From the NCBI GenBank assembly GCA_946800325.1, contig OX326956.1:18566667-18630666 (forward strand): a stretch of DNA of 64,000 bases. The letters are read 5' to 3'. The translations under genes were made by a program, and so were the position numbers. The notes below the pieces were generated by a model, which did not search any database, was not told the DNA's origin, and was given only the letters and a program-made list of their open reading frames with translations. The stretch is from Luzula sylvatica (lineage: Eukaryota > Streptophyta > Magnoliopsida > Poales > Juncaceae). Positions 49,490 through 61,360 of the stretch are shown here, one piece after another (position 1 is the first letter of the stretch; each line of letters begins with the position of its first letter).

Positions 49490-51430
49490 AACAAATTGAA
49501 ATTTGATTGTGTCGGTTTTCAGTTACAAATTTTTTTAGGAAAACACGAAGATTAAGTATTTTGCTCGTTTTAAATATACATTTAGGTATTTTTAAGAAAA
49601 ATATGTTTATTTTTTGAAGGTGTGTTACACTTCTTTTTTTTGGAATTTTGCAAAATTATTGGAAAGAGTTAAAATTTTCATGTGTTAGTCTTTGCTTAGG
49701 GATTTGTTTTGAGGAAAACATAAAAATTTAGTATTTATCTTTTAGACATTCATTTTGAATTTTTTTTAATTTTTTTTGACAAATGATTCTTTTAAGGTGT
49801 TGGAATTCATTTTTAGCATATTTGCGAAATTATCGGAAAAATGTAAATTCGCATGTATTAATCTTGAATTACCTAATTCTTTTAGGAAAACATGAAAATT
49901 GTGCATTTTGCTCGTTGTAGACATATTTTGGTATATTTTAAGAGAAATATGATATTTCTTCGAAGGTGTTAAGACTTCCCCTGTTTTATCTTTGCAAAGA
50001 TATTATTTTTTTTTGGTTTTTGCATGTGGTAGTCTTAGTTACGGAGTTTTTCGAGGAAAACATAAAAATGAAGTATTTGCTCGTTTTAGACATCAATTTT
50101 GGTATTTTTAAGAAAATTATGATAATTAATTTTTTGAAGATTTTAGACTTCATAATGTTGCATTTTTGCAAAAACTTGAAAAACGATGTTAAAATTTGCA
50201 TGTGTAATTCTTCAATTACGGAGTTGTTTTGAGGAAGATATGAAAATTGAGTATTTTGCTCGTAGTAGACATATATTTTGGTATTTTTTACAAAAATATA
50301 AGAATTAATTTTATCGAAGGTGACTTCACTTCTAGTATATTCACGAAATGTTTGGAAAACAGTTGAAATTGTGTGTGTTTGTCGTCAATTACGGATTTTT
50401 TGAGAAAAAAAAACATGAAAATGAGTATTTTGCTCATTTTAGATACAAATTTTTGTATTTTAAGTAATAAGACAATTCATTTTGTATGGGTCCTAGCCTT
50501 CACTTTTTTACAATTGACAAAATATTGAAAAATAAAATAAAATTTTCATGTGTTAGTCTTGAATTACAGAGTTTTTTTCACAAACATGAAAATTAAATAT
50601 TTTGCTCGTTTTAGATATAAATTTTGGTAATTTTAAGAAAAATATGAATTCTTTTTTGGGAGGTGTTAGTCTTCACTTTTTGAACTTTTCAAAAAATATT
50701 GAAAAAATTGAAATTTACAAGTGTTAATTTTAAATTACAGAGTTCTTTAGGAAAACATGAAAATTAAGTATTATGCACATTTTAAACATCAATTTTGACT
50801 TTTTTTTACCAAAATATCAGAATTCATTTTTGCATCTATTAGACTTTACTTTTAGCATATTCGCGATTTTTTTGATTTTTTTCAAATTTGCATGTATTAG
50901 CCTTCAATTACGGAGGTTTTTTTGGTAGGAAAACATGATAATTGAGTATTTTGCTCATTTTAAACATAGATTTTGGTTTTATTTTGCGGTGTTAGACTTC
51001 ACTTTTTACACTTCTGCAGAAGTATTGAAAAAAAATCAATATTTGCATGTGTTAATCTTCAATTATGTGGTTTGTTTAAGGAAAAACATGAAAATTGAGT
51101 ACTTTGCTATTTTTAGGCAATACATTTGAAGAAAAAAAATATGTTAGTTCGTTTTTTTAAGGTGTTAGACATCACATTTTCACTTTTGCAAAAATATTGA
51201 TAATTAAATAAGTTTGCACGTGTTAGTCTTCAATTACAGAGGTTATTTAAGAAAATATGAAAATTTAGTATTTTGCTCGTTTTAGACATCAATTTTAGCA
51301 TTATTTACAAAAACTTGAGAATTGAATTTTTTGAAGGTGTTGGTTAGACTTCACTTTTATCATATAAGTAAACATTTTGAACAGAAAATTGAAATTATTA
51401 TGTATTAGTCTTCAATTAGGGGATTTTTTT
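49490..51430. repeat. Diverged satellite of about 172 bp period, about 11 monomers
   Basis: The anchor GTGTTAGTCTTCAATTACGG and variants of it recur at about 49510, 49683, 49856, 50026, 50202, 50375, 50550, 50721, 50894, 51049, 51220 and 51402. Spacing is 155-182 bp, mostly 170-176. Between anchors each monomer repeats in order GAGGAAAACATGAAAATTGA, TATTTTGCTCGTTTTAGACA, then AAGGTGTTAGACTTCACTTT. Monomers differ by many substitutions and small indels. The short frames inside are accidental. Confidence 0.9.
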
Positions 51431-52012
51431 GGAGCACATAAAAATTATATTATATTATATTTAATTATATTATTTTGTATTATATTATATTATACAATTA
51501 TTATTTTATATTATATTATATAATATTATTTTATATGATATGATATGATATGACAGTGTATTATATTATATATCGATTTAAATTATATTACATTAAATTA
51601 AACGATATGATATTATATTGTTTTATATTATATATTATATAGATTTATATTTAATTATATTATTTAATATTATATTGTTTATATTATTTTATTTTATATT
51701 ATATATTATTTTAAATTATATTATATTAAATTACATTACATTATATTATATATATCATAGTATATAATATTATATATTTTTTAATAATATAATATAATTA
51801 TTATTTATGAATACAATTTTAAGAAATAATATTATAATGAAATACAAGGATAGCCATATGCATGTATACAAGTACTAACTTTTTTGTGTATTTCAATATT
51901 TACCTTCAAATTCATGATTTCATCAAAATACACCAAATCAAACAATGAATTGTTTTAGAAATCATAAATATCCAATTACAATCCATCATAATCCGTCAAA
52001 TCAAACATGCCT
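51431..52012. repeat. AT microsatellite block with a GTTTGATTTG-type end
   Basis: 51440-51800 is a degenerate TATATTATAT array. It is followed by ACCAAATCAAACAATGAATT and ends CCGTCAAATCAAACATGCC (about 52012). The inverse of this end (GGCATGTTTGATTTGAGGG) is at about 60351, also next to a TATAATATAA array, so the two are probably copies of one element family in opposite orientation. Confidence 0.5.
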
Positions 52013-52344
52013 ATATATCACAACTCATATATATTCCTTTTAACAAGAATGAGTTTGTTCATAAATCCAACAAAAATAACAAAGAAATAAGATTACCAAT
52101 TTCGGAAAAAGCAATAACAAAAAATAATACAAGAATACAAACTTGAACAGTACAACTCTTTCCCTCTCATTCCGAACCATGAGATTGCTGATAATGTAAA
52201 TATCATGCAAAAACTTGTATGAACGGAAATGATGTGGAAATAAATAGTGGAATTTTAACAATACATGATTTCCAACATGCTAAAAAAAAAAAATTCATAC
52301 CGCAACATTATTATTATACCCGAACTTGATAGTGGCACATGAAA

Positions 52345-52602
52345 CTAGTATGAGTTCACGGCGTTGCATGAATCCCTGATCTCACCGTCCGCTGTACTGG
52401 TTATAAGGTTCCCTAGCTTCGCCATGGATTTTGCAAAATCTTCCTCCCATGTATCCTGGGTTGCATACTCATTAACCAGTTTATTTGTCATCTCATCCTT
52501 TCGCAACGCCCAATCAGAGAAAAAAACCACTCTATTGAGGAGTAAATTATTGTAATACTGTCTGTCTAAGTACTCTGGAGTCACGTCGTCAAGATACACT
52601 AA

Positions 52603-52643
<41 letters not shown>

Positions 52644-52645
52644 CA

Positions 52646-52704
<59 letters not shown>

Positions 52705-52728
52705 ACCATTATTATTATTATCATTATT

Positions 52729-52759
<31 letters not shown>

Positions 52760-52789
52760 TTATCATTATTATCATTATTATTATTATAA

Positions 52790-52836
<47 letters not shown>

Positions 52837-53898
52837 GTGCATTTTACCATTATAATTATTATTTTTGGGGCATTCGTTCTTCAAATCGGATGCAAGACTG
52901 GCATTCAAAGTAGGGTCTTCCTTATCTAGTCTAGGCCTAATGTTCGAACAATGAGATCGACCGATGGTGTGGGCGCCAGATAGAACGACTAAATCTTCAA
53001 TTTCGAGGCCTTTTGCCTTGAAGGAACCCACAAGCGCTTCCACGTTCATTTCATGGCCTGGAAGGGTTTGTTGAGCTTCCGTTGCATCAGATACCTATGA
53101 GAAATGTAAAATAGATTAATATTTTGAGTAACTTTCATCGAAAAAGTAGTATATATCTTGTGTGGAAAACGCAAGTATGAATTTGGCATATTAATTATTG
53201 AGTTATGAAGCCATCTGACGTGACTATCTGAAGCAGTAAAGTTAAGTGTTAAATCAAGAATCAATATGGAGGGTACTACCATAACAAATATAAAATAACT
53301 TATTTGAAAAAAAAATATTTGTCTGTCAACCTTGCCGTCCAGCCTCCCAGCAGTCACATCGTATGTTATGCGCCGGTCCGATAGGAATGCAGATGCATCA
53401 CGGGCAGCAAAAGCGATGATGTCTGCACACGAGACTTTACCCGGCCTGCAGACCGAGTCGATTTCTTCTTTTATTTGGTCAATGACATCAAACCCGCGAA
53501 GACCCAAGTTTGCGCCGGCATTCTTTTCTGGATTGGGGTTAGCCGAAGATTGATCTAGCAGGACCGAGGCATCACAACCCTAGTATATATACGTGTATAT
53601 ACAAAAAATATCATAATTTGCACATTTCAGACATATAAAATATATCAACAAATACGGTACAGAGTATCGTTACCCTAACGAAACAATCGTGGAAGTATAA
53701 TCTGATAAGGGAAGCACCGATGCTCCTGTCTTTCAACAGAGCTAGAGTGACAATTTTACTCGAAATGACCTCGGCCTCAGGACAACCGCGATCGCCCGGG
53801 CACTTATAGAAGTCGACGACAAGAGAATCGACTTTAATGGCTGCAAAAAGGAGGAAACATGAGAGAGCGACTATAGCTAGGGTTTGAGCCATCTTCAT
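52345..53898 (-). CDS. Class III secretory peroxidase with poly-Asn insertion
   Basis: Exons 53674-53898, 53331-53579 and 52345-53094 (GT-AG introns) give 407 residues; the family is usually 310-360. These haem enzymes oxidise phenolics with H2O2 in the cell wall or vacuole. Signal peptide at about 1-25 (ATG at 53898, MKMAQTLAIV...). Distal site RLYFHDCFV (R66, H70) and proximal LSGAHTIGRSHC (H200) are intact, as are all eight disulphide cysteines (C39, C72, C77, C119, C126, C207, C233, C401). Between C233 and the conserved LDDVTPEYLD segment lies an Asn-rich tract at about 236-322, almost all Asn from 246, encoded by (AAT)n. It keeps the frame. The TWEEDFAKSMAKLG and GEIRDSCNAVNS blocks follow normally. 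The sequence looks closest to peroxidase 5-like proteins. A TATA-like CATAAATACC is about 100 bp upstream of the ATG. Confidence 0.9.
52600..52836. repeat. Coding (ATT/AAT)n microsatellite
   Basis: A trinucleotide run of about 235 bp with occasional ATC, CAT and ATA interruptions, in exon 3 of the peroxidase gene. Read on the minus strand it encodes Asn with scattered Asp, Lys, Tyr and Gly. Confidence 0.95.
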
Positions 53899-55380
53899 TT
53901 CCTCTTTCTTTCTTTGAGACGTGGAGGTTTGGGAGTGAAGGAAAGAATGGAAGGAAGACCTTGTAGTTATGGTACGATGGGACATGTACTTGGGTATTTA
54001 TGTAAGGTAACGGGGGTTTCAGATGAACGTTGAACAGGAAATTTGCTTCATGCACGTTTTGATAAACAAACACGACGGATCAATCATGTTCACAACCATT
54101 GAACGCCTGTATGTATAATGCAAGAAGTGGTGCACAACTCAGGCGGTATTCTTTTGCTAGATTAATTAAACCATTTTTTCTATAGAGTGGTCACATGGAT
54201 GAAATCCCCTCGAGTCTCCCGTCTTGATAATATGACATTTTGATATTTACTCTTAAATGAGTAAATGATGAATAAATAAACGAATTATTTAATACATGAA
54301 CATGAACATGGCTGTTAAGCAAGTATATATTAAATAAACCGAATTTAATGCAAAATTTAATTTAATATACGACAAACAATAAATTATAAACTCATGTTTT
54401 TTTATAAATTAGTTTTTACCATGTGATAAACCTAACATACTAAAATTGTTTACCACATACAAATTAGTTGGATTCCTAATTTGTTCATCTACTTTTTTTT
54501 ATTATAAGTGCATCCATTTAACACCGTTTTACATGTGTTAAACAATGAATTAATTCAACCCCAAATGATTTATTTTTCAAATTTACAAAATTAGAGTTAA
54601 TTGAATATGGATGATAAAAAAACAATGTTATTGAAAATATTAAATGTATTACCCGTTAAACACATGTTAAAACGTCAATTACTCGAGTCCAATAACTTAT
54701 TTTTCAAACTAAATTAAAATTATATTAATTATGGATGGAAACGTTGAACATTTACTTTTTTCTCATCATATATATGTTAGTCTAAACAAAAAAAATTGAT
54801 CGTTACCTACTACATTCAATGTATATGCAAGCACATCAAATATTTGAATGATTAGTAAGGAAGATGAGTATCACCACTCTTTAAATAAAGAGTCGTGATG
54901 TATATACCCATTTATCTTCCCCTAAGATTGTCGATGTGTTGAAAAGTAGGCATGTTAAATCTTGTGGGCTTTTTTTCGCGGACCTATTAAGGCAAATCCA
55001 TTTTTTTTGGGCGTAAGGTTGAACCTCTCAATTTTTTCCCGGTATGTTAAATATTATGGGCTTTTGCGTTTAACATGTTGTACCGGATTTGTGATGCTGG
55101 CAGTGATGATCGTACATCAGACTACATTAATTGATTTGATTTGCATCAATTGCTCATTTCTGTCATTAGCGTTGACAACCTTATGGGGGAAATTCAATAT
55201 TTTTTTAATTTTAAACTTAGACAACAATATTATAAATACAACCCAAATGAAAATAAAAATTGCATTTATTGCTTATTGAGTAATGTTTTCTGGTTGATAA
55301 TTTTGTCAATTTCATGCATAAAACTGAAATTGTATGCATTTGATTCTTAAATATGCGACTTTGGCAATTCAGTGCATTTG
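53899..55380. other. Peroxidase promoter region and intergenic
   Basis: The first 150 bp hold the probable promoter of the minus-strand peroxidase gene. The rest is AT-rich with no gene I can support; the plus-strand frame at 54962-55279 has no domain. Confidence 0.5.
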
Positions 55381-55399
55381 TTGTTTGATTTAAAGATTG

Positions 55400-55745
55400 A
55401 ATTATGATTTGTCTATCAGTTCCTTCTTAGATTTAACTTGTTTTGTTGTTTGATTCAATGAGTTTGAGAGAAATAATTTTTAATATCTACCAATTTTTTC
55501 TTAGATTTTACTTGTTTTTGTTGTTTGACGTAACGAGTTTCAGATAAATAATTTTGTTTTTGACCCAAATTTCTTCTTAGATTTAATTTGTTTTTGTTGT
55601 TTTATTCGATGAGTTTCACATAAGGAATTTTGATTTTGAACCAAATTTCTTCTTAGATTTAACTTGTTTTGGTTGTTTGATTCAATGAGTTTCAGGGAAA
55701 TATTTTTAATTTATGTCAATTTCTTGTTAGATTTGAAGGAAATAC
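55400..55745. repeat. Minisatellite of about 75 bp period
   Basis: CTTAGATTTAACTTGTTTT and close variants start at about 55425, 55500, 55575 and 55651, with a truncated unit near 55725. Each unit also has GTTTGATTCAATGAGTTTCA. Non-coding. Confidence 0.85.
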
Positions 55746-55839
55746 AGTTTTGGATCAACGGTAAAAGTGTACGTATAAGGATATATGAACATGAGTGTTT
55801 ATGGGTTTAAATAAGTGCATAATATTATGCAAAGTTAAG

Positions 55840-56070
55840 TTCCAGAGAGTGGTTCGTTCGAATGAACCTTAGGCTTCGTTCGAAGGGACTACTACGAGTG
55901 TAATTTGGAATTAACACAGAAAATGATACAGAGAATGGTTCGTTCGAACGGACTCTTAGGCTCCGTTCGAACGAACCACTTCGAGTATAAAATTATTTTA
56001 TACAGACTCAAGTCAGAGAATGGTCCGTTAGAACGGACGCTTCAATCCGTTCGAACAGACATGCTGCTGG
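55840..56070. repeat. Cluster of palindromic GTTCGTTCGAACGAAC motifs
   Basis: Three units about 80 bp apart start with AGAGAATGGTTCGTTCGAAC or similar (about 55852, 55930 and 56013), each followed by the inverted GTTCGAACGA. A TATAAATA lies at about 56123. It could be part of a retrotransposon LTR or a regulatory region, but no boundaries were found. Confidence 0.6.
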
Positions 56071-56129
56071 AAGTGTATATTGAATATACACAATCTTTGA
56101 CCCAATCATTATTCTATTAAGTATAAATA

Positions 56130-57420
56130 TGATGTTTCTCTCTCCTTTAAGTGTTCCAATCTGTTGAAAATCATTCATATTAGCGATGAACTCGAATCAA
56201 TCTCGAACGAACATCGAACTCCCAACAATACTCAAATCCCTAAATGCATATCCTTTTGATGTAGATATGGAAAACGGCAGGATGTGCGAAATTACACAAG
56301 TGGGTCTCTACTCAATAATGATTAATTGTAGTATTATGTGTTCATAGTTTATACTGAATGACATATCTATTTTAGTTGTTAACTTGGTAAACTAATAGAA
56401 GAGTGGTAATTACTTTGAAACATTCTGTCTTCTTGTTTGTATTAAATATATCAAGATTTTCCACGTTCCAACCCCGATACAATTTTTTTTTTTTTTGCAA
56501 CATTATGTTTAACACAAAAGGGGTTGACAATTTCTTTTCGGAAATCTTGTTATGAAATCTCAATTAAAATTTAATTAATGATATTTATTATTTCTTCAAC
56601 CTTGTTTTTGGTTTCCTTTTATTTTTTTTAAATCATTTGAACTGTTCTGCAGCTGGATCGGGAAAATGAGTTGGACTCAGCCACATAAACTTGGCTAAAC
56701 AAATTAGAAAACAAATAATTAAAGATCACTTTGCAGAATCATACTTGACAAACAAAAATCCTAACTAAACGCGAAAATAATTAAGAGAATGAAATTCTGA
56801 ACTGTCAGAAATCTTACTAAACTAATTAAAAAACCATACTGATATAATTTTTTTTTAATATATGATCTTAATTATATATTCAGATATAAAATATCTAGTT
56901 TGTTAAGTTTTTAAACAATTTAATTAGAATCTTTTCGATTGCGTTGCGTTAGAATCCAAGTCAAATAAGAACTCTGAAAAATATAAAAAACTGAATACAG
57001 CTTGTTCCAAGAAAACTTTTAAACACTATAGATAACATTAAGATCTGTTAAAATTTTGAAACTTAACTATTACGAACAAAATATATAAAAATAATTAAAC
57101 CCTAGTTGGATGATGAATTTTGCAGGGAGTCATGTTGCCACGTTCTTAATTGAGATCACTTAATTTTATACCTAATCAAAGGATAATAAAAATAAATGAG
57201 AGAAACAAAACAAGAAAAGGGCCAATAGCATTTCTTAAAAAAGAACCAATGATTTTTTCAAAAAAACAAAAGGAAAATAATGACAAATGCTAATGAACAA
57301 ATATTAAAAAAACAAGGATTCACGAGGAATTATAAATGGGAAAAAAATTCTAAGCTCAACGTTGGTGCATAACTCGTAGCTAATGAAGTAAACATGTCGG
57401 ATAATAACAGTTAATATTCG
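56130..57420. other. Intergenic AT-rich DNA
   Basis: No coding frame, repeat or RNA gene recognised. Poly(T) at about 56483-56495. Confidence 0.5.
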
Positions 57421-57427
57421 ACGTCCG

Positions 57428-57706
57428 ATGGAGACTAAAAAGGCGATCTCAAAAGGACATGGTTGGTATCACTGGGAAAGACAACAAAACCACCCCAGTG
57501 CACCCCTTACAAGCAGCGCGTCTCCTCAAAAGATACATGTTTCTCTCCCCTCCGCCCACAAACATCATTACTACCCCAAAGCCAATATGCTACCTCTCCA
57601 CCAACCTAGAGACACCAAGCATTTTGCTGGCGGCCACAAGCCTACACCATATCAACATCACAAGTCTCCATCCCACCCCACATTCATCATCATTACCCCC
57701 ACTTAA
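57428..57706 (+). other. Unrecognised GC-richer frame, Pro/His-rich
   Basis: A 92-codon frame (METKKAISKGHGWYHWERQQ...) and an overlapping 94-codon frame in another phase lie in a stretch noticeably richer in C than its surroundings. I recognise no family, and the reading frame cannot be decided. It lies just upstream of the Copia LTR remnant and may be a captured exon or coincidental. Confidence 0.2.
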
Positions 57707-57769
57707 CATTACATCATATAGAATAATCCATTTAGATTCATGAATAACTTTTGTGAATAGGTAAGCATT

Positions 57770-58450
57770 AAGTGATGATGCATGTATAATAGTTATTATC
57801 ATGCATCATCTAGAGTTTTTTATGCGTGTATTAGTATTCTTCCTTAGACTATAAAAGAAAGGGTTGTGATCATTTGTAAGTAAAGCCAAGTATTAAGAAA
57901 ATTCATTTAGTGAAGAGATATATTTTTAGTTTTCTTCTTCCTCTCTCTTTTGTCTACATCCAATATATATTTCATTAGTTACCGCATTCACCTTAACAAA
58001 TTGATATCAGAGCGAGGCACATCATTACTTTGTTGCTTTAGTAAATTGCGCGTTTAAGGTTGTGTTACTATGAATTCAAATGCGGTTATGTCGACCAAAT
58101 TTGATATTGAGAAGTATGATGGCATGACAAGTTTTGCGCTTTGGCAAGTATGGATGATCAATGATGGCGATTTTGTCGAATCAAGGTGTAAAGGCGGCCA
58201 TATTCGAGCGACCAGAAACATTGACGGGCGACGATAAAGATGCCGAATGGAATTTGATGGATGATAGAGCTCTCTCGACGATTCAGTTGTGTTTAAGCAA
58301 CACGACTCTCCAAGAAATCCTCACAGAGACTACGACAGTAGGTGCATGGCAGAAATTAGAGGGAATCTATATGAAGAAATCGGTTACAAAACGGTTACGC
58401 TTGAAACAACGGTTTCACTCTTTGAAGATGACAGAAGGTACATCTATTAA
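57770..58450 (+). mobile_element. Copia LTR end, primer binding site and gag remnant
   Basis: A TATA box (ACTATAAAAG) at about 57848 and an LTR-like end (ACCTTAACA) are followed by TTGATATCAGAGCGAG at about 57999, a tRNA-iMet primer binding site with one change. From about 58071 the gag frame starts (MNSNAVMSTKFDIEKYDGM, then FALWQVWM), then after a frameshift at about 58145 it continues as EWNLMDDRALSTIQLCLSNT and WQKLEGIYMKKSVTKRLRLK, typical of Copia Gag (UBN2-like). It stops abruptly at about 58450, where peroxidase sequence begins. No protease, integrase or RT follow. The 5' end of the LTR is not resolved. Confidence 0.75.
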
Positions 58451-58613
58451 ATCCTCGAGATTGAAGATTTAGTCGTGCTATCAGGCGCCCACACCATCGG
58501 TCGAACTCATTGCCCGAACGTTATTTCTAGACTATACCAAACTATTGACCCTAATTTGGATTCCGAATATGCTGAATCATATTTAGAGAAACAATGCCCC
58601 GATTATAACAATG

Positions 58614-58644
<31 letters not shown>

Positions 58645-59275
58645 CAATTATAATGCTCATAAGCCCTATAACAATCATAAAAATGATCATAGAAATGATA
58701 ATGATGTGGCGAATCTGGATTATGTGACTCCAAACGACTTGGACAGTCAGTATTACAATAATTTACTCGTCAATAAAGTGGTATTTTCTCGGATTGGGCG
58801 TTGCTAACGAGTAATGATACCAAGGCCCTTGTTGTCGAGTATGCAACCAAGGGTACTTGGGAGGAAGATTTTGCAAAATCCTTGGTAAACGTAGGGAAGC
58901 TCACCAGCGAAGAGGACGGTGAGATCAGGGATTCGTGCAACGCCGTGAACTCATACTAGTTTCGTGTGCCACAATCAAGTACGTACGGGTATATGTATAA
59001 TCACTATGTTGCGGTATCAGTTTTTTTTTCTCTTTTAGCATGTTGGAAATCATGCATTGTTAAAATTTCACTACTTATTTCTACATCATTTCAGTCCGTA
59101 CGAGTTTTTGCATGATAGTTACATGATCAGCAATCTCACGGTTCGGAATGAGAGGAAAAGAGTTGTGTGCAAGTTTGTATTTTTTGTAGTCATTTTTGTT
59201 ATTGCTTGTTTCGAAATAAATAATCTTATTTCTTTATCAGTTTTGTTGCATTTATCAGCCTTCTCATTTTGTTAA
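58451..59275 (+). pseudogene. Inverted, frameshifted copy of peroxidase exon 3 and 3' flank
   Basis: Begins within the peroxidase segment LEIEDLVVLSGAHTIGRTHC (proximal His kept) and runs to the stop at 58959 (GEIRDSCNAVNSY). It then continues about 310 bp into 3' flank matching 52040-52344 of the gene on the other strand. It lacks exons 1 and 2 and the start of exon 3. One T is missing from a T run near 58786 (VVF, then out of frame; the expected SDWAL reads in the next frame), so it is broken. Between the cysteine and LDYVTP it has its own Asn/Asp-rich insert of about 45 residues encoded by (AAT/GAT)n. Joined directly to the Copia gag remnant. Confidence 0.85.
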
Positions 59276-59279
59276 ACGA

Positions 59280-60789
59280 ATAAATAAATATAATACTGGT
59301 GACATATACGAAGTCCTTCTTAATACAATCGTAAATGATTCATTTAATTGTTAACCGCTTACTCGTTTGACATCACTTTTAACACGCAACAACAAAATTT
59401 CAAATAAATAATAATAATAATAATAAACAAAAGTTCTATTCTTGCTAATTAATCTCTCATTTTTCTAATGTTTTATTTCAAAAATAATTGATCTAACATA
59501 TATTATATTTCAAAAAAAATCTTATGACAGTCTTGGCAACAAATAATATATTATTGATTACTTGTCCAATTAGATTACAAATCAAAAACAAAAACAAAAA
59601 ACACTTCGCCTCACCTCTCACAAAATGATGAAGATCGTTTAGGCCACGGCAACGACGACAAGAAGGTCGATTTTGACTACGGCAACAACAGAAAAAAGAG
59701 ATATAAATGTCAAGGCAACGAAGATGAAGAGTTCGTATCGGCCATAGCAATACCCGAGCACCATACCTAATCTCGAGTCTACATCCATGGTGATGGATCG
59801 AGATGCACCGCAATCCAAGAAGAACAATCGATAACGACGGTGTACAAAAGTAACCTAGCGGCGGCGGCCGACGAATACGCAAAACCAAGAGGAAGAAGAC
59901 GGCGGCCGCCATTGTTGGCGACAAACCCTAGCAAGGGTTTTCTTCTTTTTTTAGGGTTGTTAATTGGGCCATGTGCAAATTGCAATGGGCCCAATTTTTG
60001 TTTTCTATTTCATTTTATTTTCTTCTTTTCTTTTTTCTAAGCAATGTAATTCTATGCAATTCATTTGCTTAATATATCCCATGCAACTATAAGTTGCAAT
60101 TCAAAAAAAAAAAAAAAACCAGCCTCATAAATCTTGCTTCACCTCTCAGGTTCATGAGCGACGGGTCACGGTCGTATGTATGGGTATCTGCTACGGCCCA
60201 TAGTTGATGTCTGGGGTATAATTAGCGACGGGAAGCCCCGTATGTATTGGTGTCGTCACTAAAAGCTTTACATACTTCCCGTAGCTCAAACATGAATTTG
60301 TTAGTGAAAACATAAATATGATTGTCCAATCATTATTTAAAAATATTTTGGGCATGTTTGATTTGAGGGATTAGCATGGATATGTATTTCAATATCCGGG
60401 ATAAAATAGAAATCTTTTGTTTGATTTGGTGTATTTTGGTAAAATCATGATTTTGAAGATGGATATGAAATACAAAAAAAAAATTGGTATTCCAAATACA
60501 TGGATAAGCTTATCCATGTATTTCATTATAAAATAATTTCTCCAAATTATATGTATAAATAATGATTATATTATATTATATATACATGTTTTCAAAAGAA
60601 TCATTATATTTGATTATAAAATCATTTCTCCAAATCATTTCTCCAAATACAAGGATATAATATAATATAATATAATACAATACAATACAATATAATTTAA
60701 TATAATTTAATATAATATAATAATGATTCTTACCAACAAGTTTCTCTTTCTCCAATAACGATCGAATCGATATGGAACTGGTATTGTTA
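59280..60789. other. Transposon-derived intergenic DNA
   Basis: 59620-60000 is GC-richer with a telobox (AAACCCTAGC at about 59924) and frames on both strands without recognisable domains. A poly(A) run at about 60103-60118 follows a TGTAATTCTATGCAATTC stretch, as at the end of a retroposed transcript. About 60351-60720 holds a GGCATGTTTGATTTG end and TATAATATAA arrays related to 51431-52012. Confidence 0.45.
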
Positions 60790-61360
60790 CACTACTACAA
60801 AAAATGTAGTTAGGGACAAACGTGTTTAGTCTCTAAAACCCGGTCTGGAGTCGCTGTAGATCTTTAGGGACTATATTTAGTCGTTAAGGTTTTGTCCTAA
60901 CAGGACCGACGCAGCAAGTCGTCGTGACAAAATATTTTTTGATTTTGGTCCCTATAAGCGCATTGTTTTGCAACCACGCTAATTTTCGATTTTTTCCATC
61001 ATTTTCTGCGGTAGTCCCTGAAGATGAACTTTCTGTGTTGAACTATTGTCGTGGAAAATTGTCTTTATGTGACTAAATGTGGTCCCCAAATATTGTTGTT
61101 CTGTGACTAGACTTTTTTTTCTGAATATTCAATTTATGGGACAAATGTTTGTATTTGAAGATATAATTTATTTAGCTAAATTTCGTCCTTTTTATCATCT
61201 TTATGTGACCAGTTGTTGCCTCTAAATATTGTATTAGTGTGACAAATCTTAGTCTCTGAATATACTTTTTTGGAATGATATTGGTGTTTGAATGGTTCGT
61301 TTTGTGACTAAATTCCATTCCTGAAGTGAGAGACTCTAAGTCCCTGAAAACAACATATGT
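60790..61360 (+). mobile_element. CACTA-type transposon end (partial)
   Basis: CACTACTACAAAAAATGTAG is a typical plant CACTA terminus, preceded by TTA. It is followed by recurring subterminal motifs (AGGGAC, TTTAGTC, TGTGACTA). I found no matching opposite terminus in the window and no transposase, so only one end can be supported. Confidence 0.6.

Noticed and set aside
49490..51430. CRISPR-like regular repeats
   Set aside because: Plant nuclear DNA; whole monomers repeat, with no unique spacers between short conserved repeats. It is a satellite.
52599..52850. 83-codon poly-Ile frame on the minus strand
   Set aside because: Alternative phase of the (ATT)n run; the poly-Asn phase is the one continuous with the peroxidase domain.
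57428..57743. Two overlapping plus-strand frames as a gene
   Set aside because: Composition is suggestive but no family, splice or start evidence decides between phases; kept only as an unrecognised low-confidence item.
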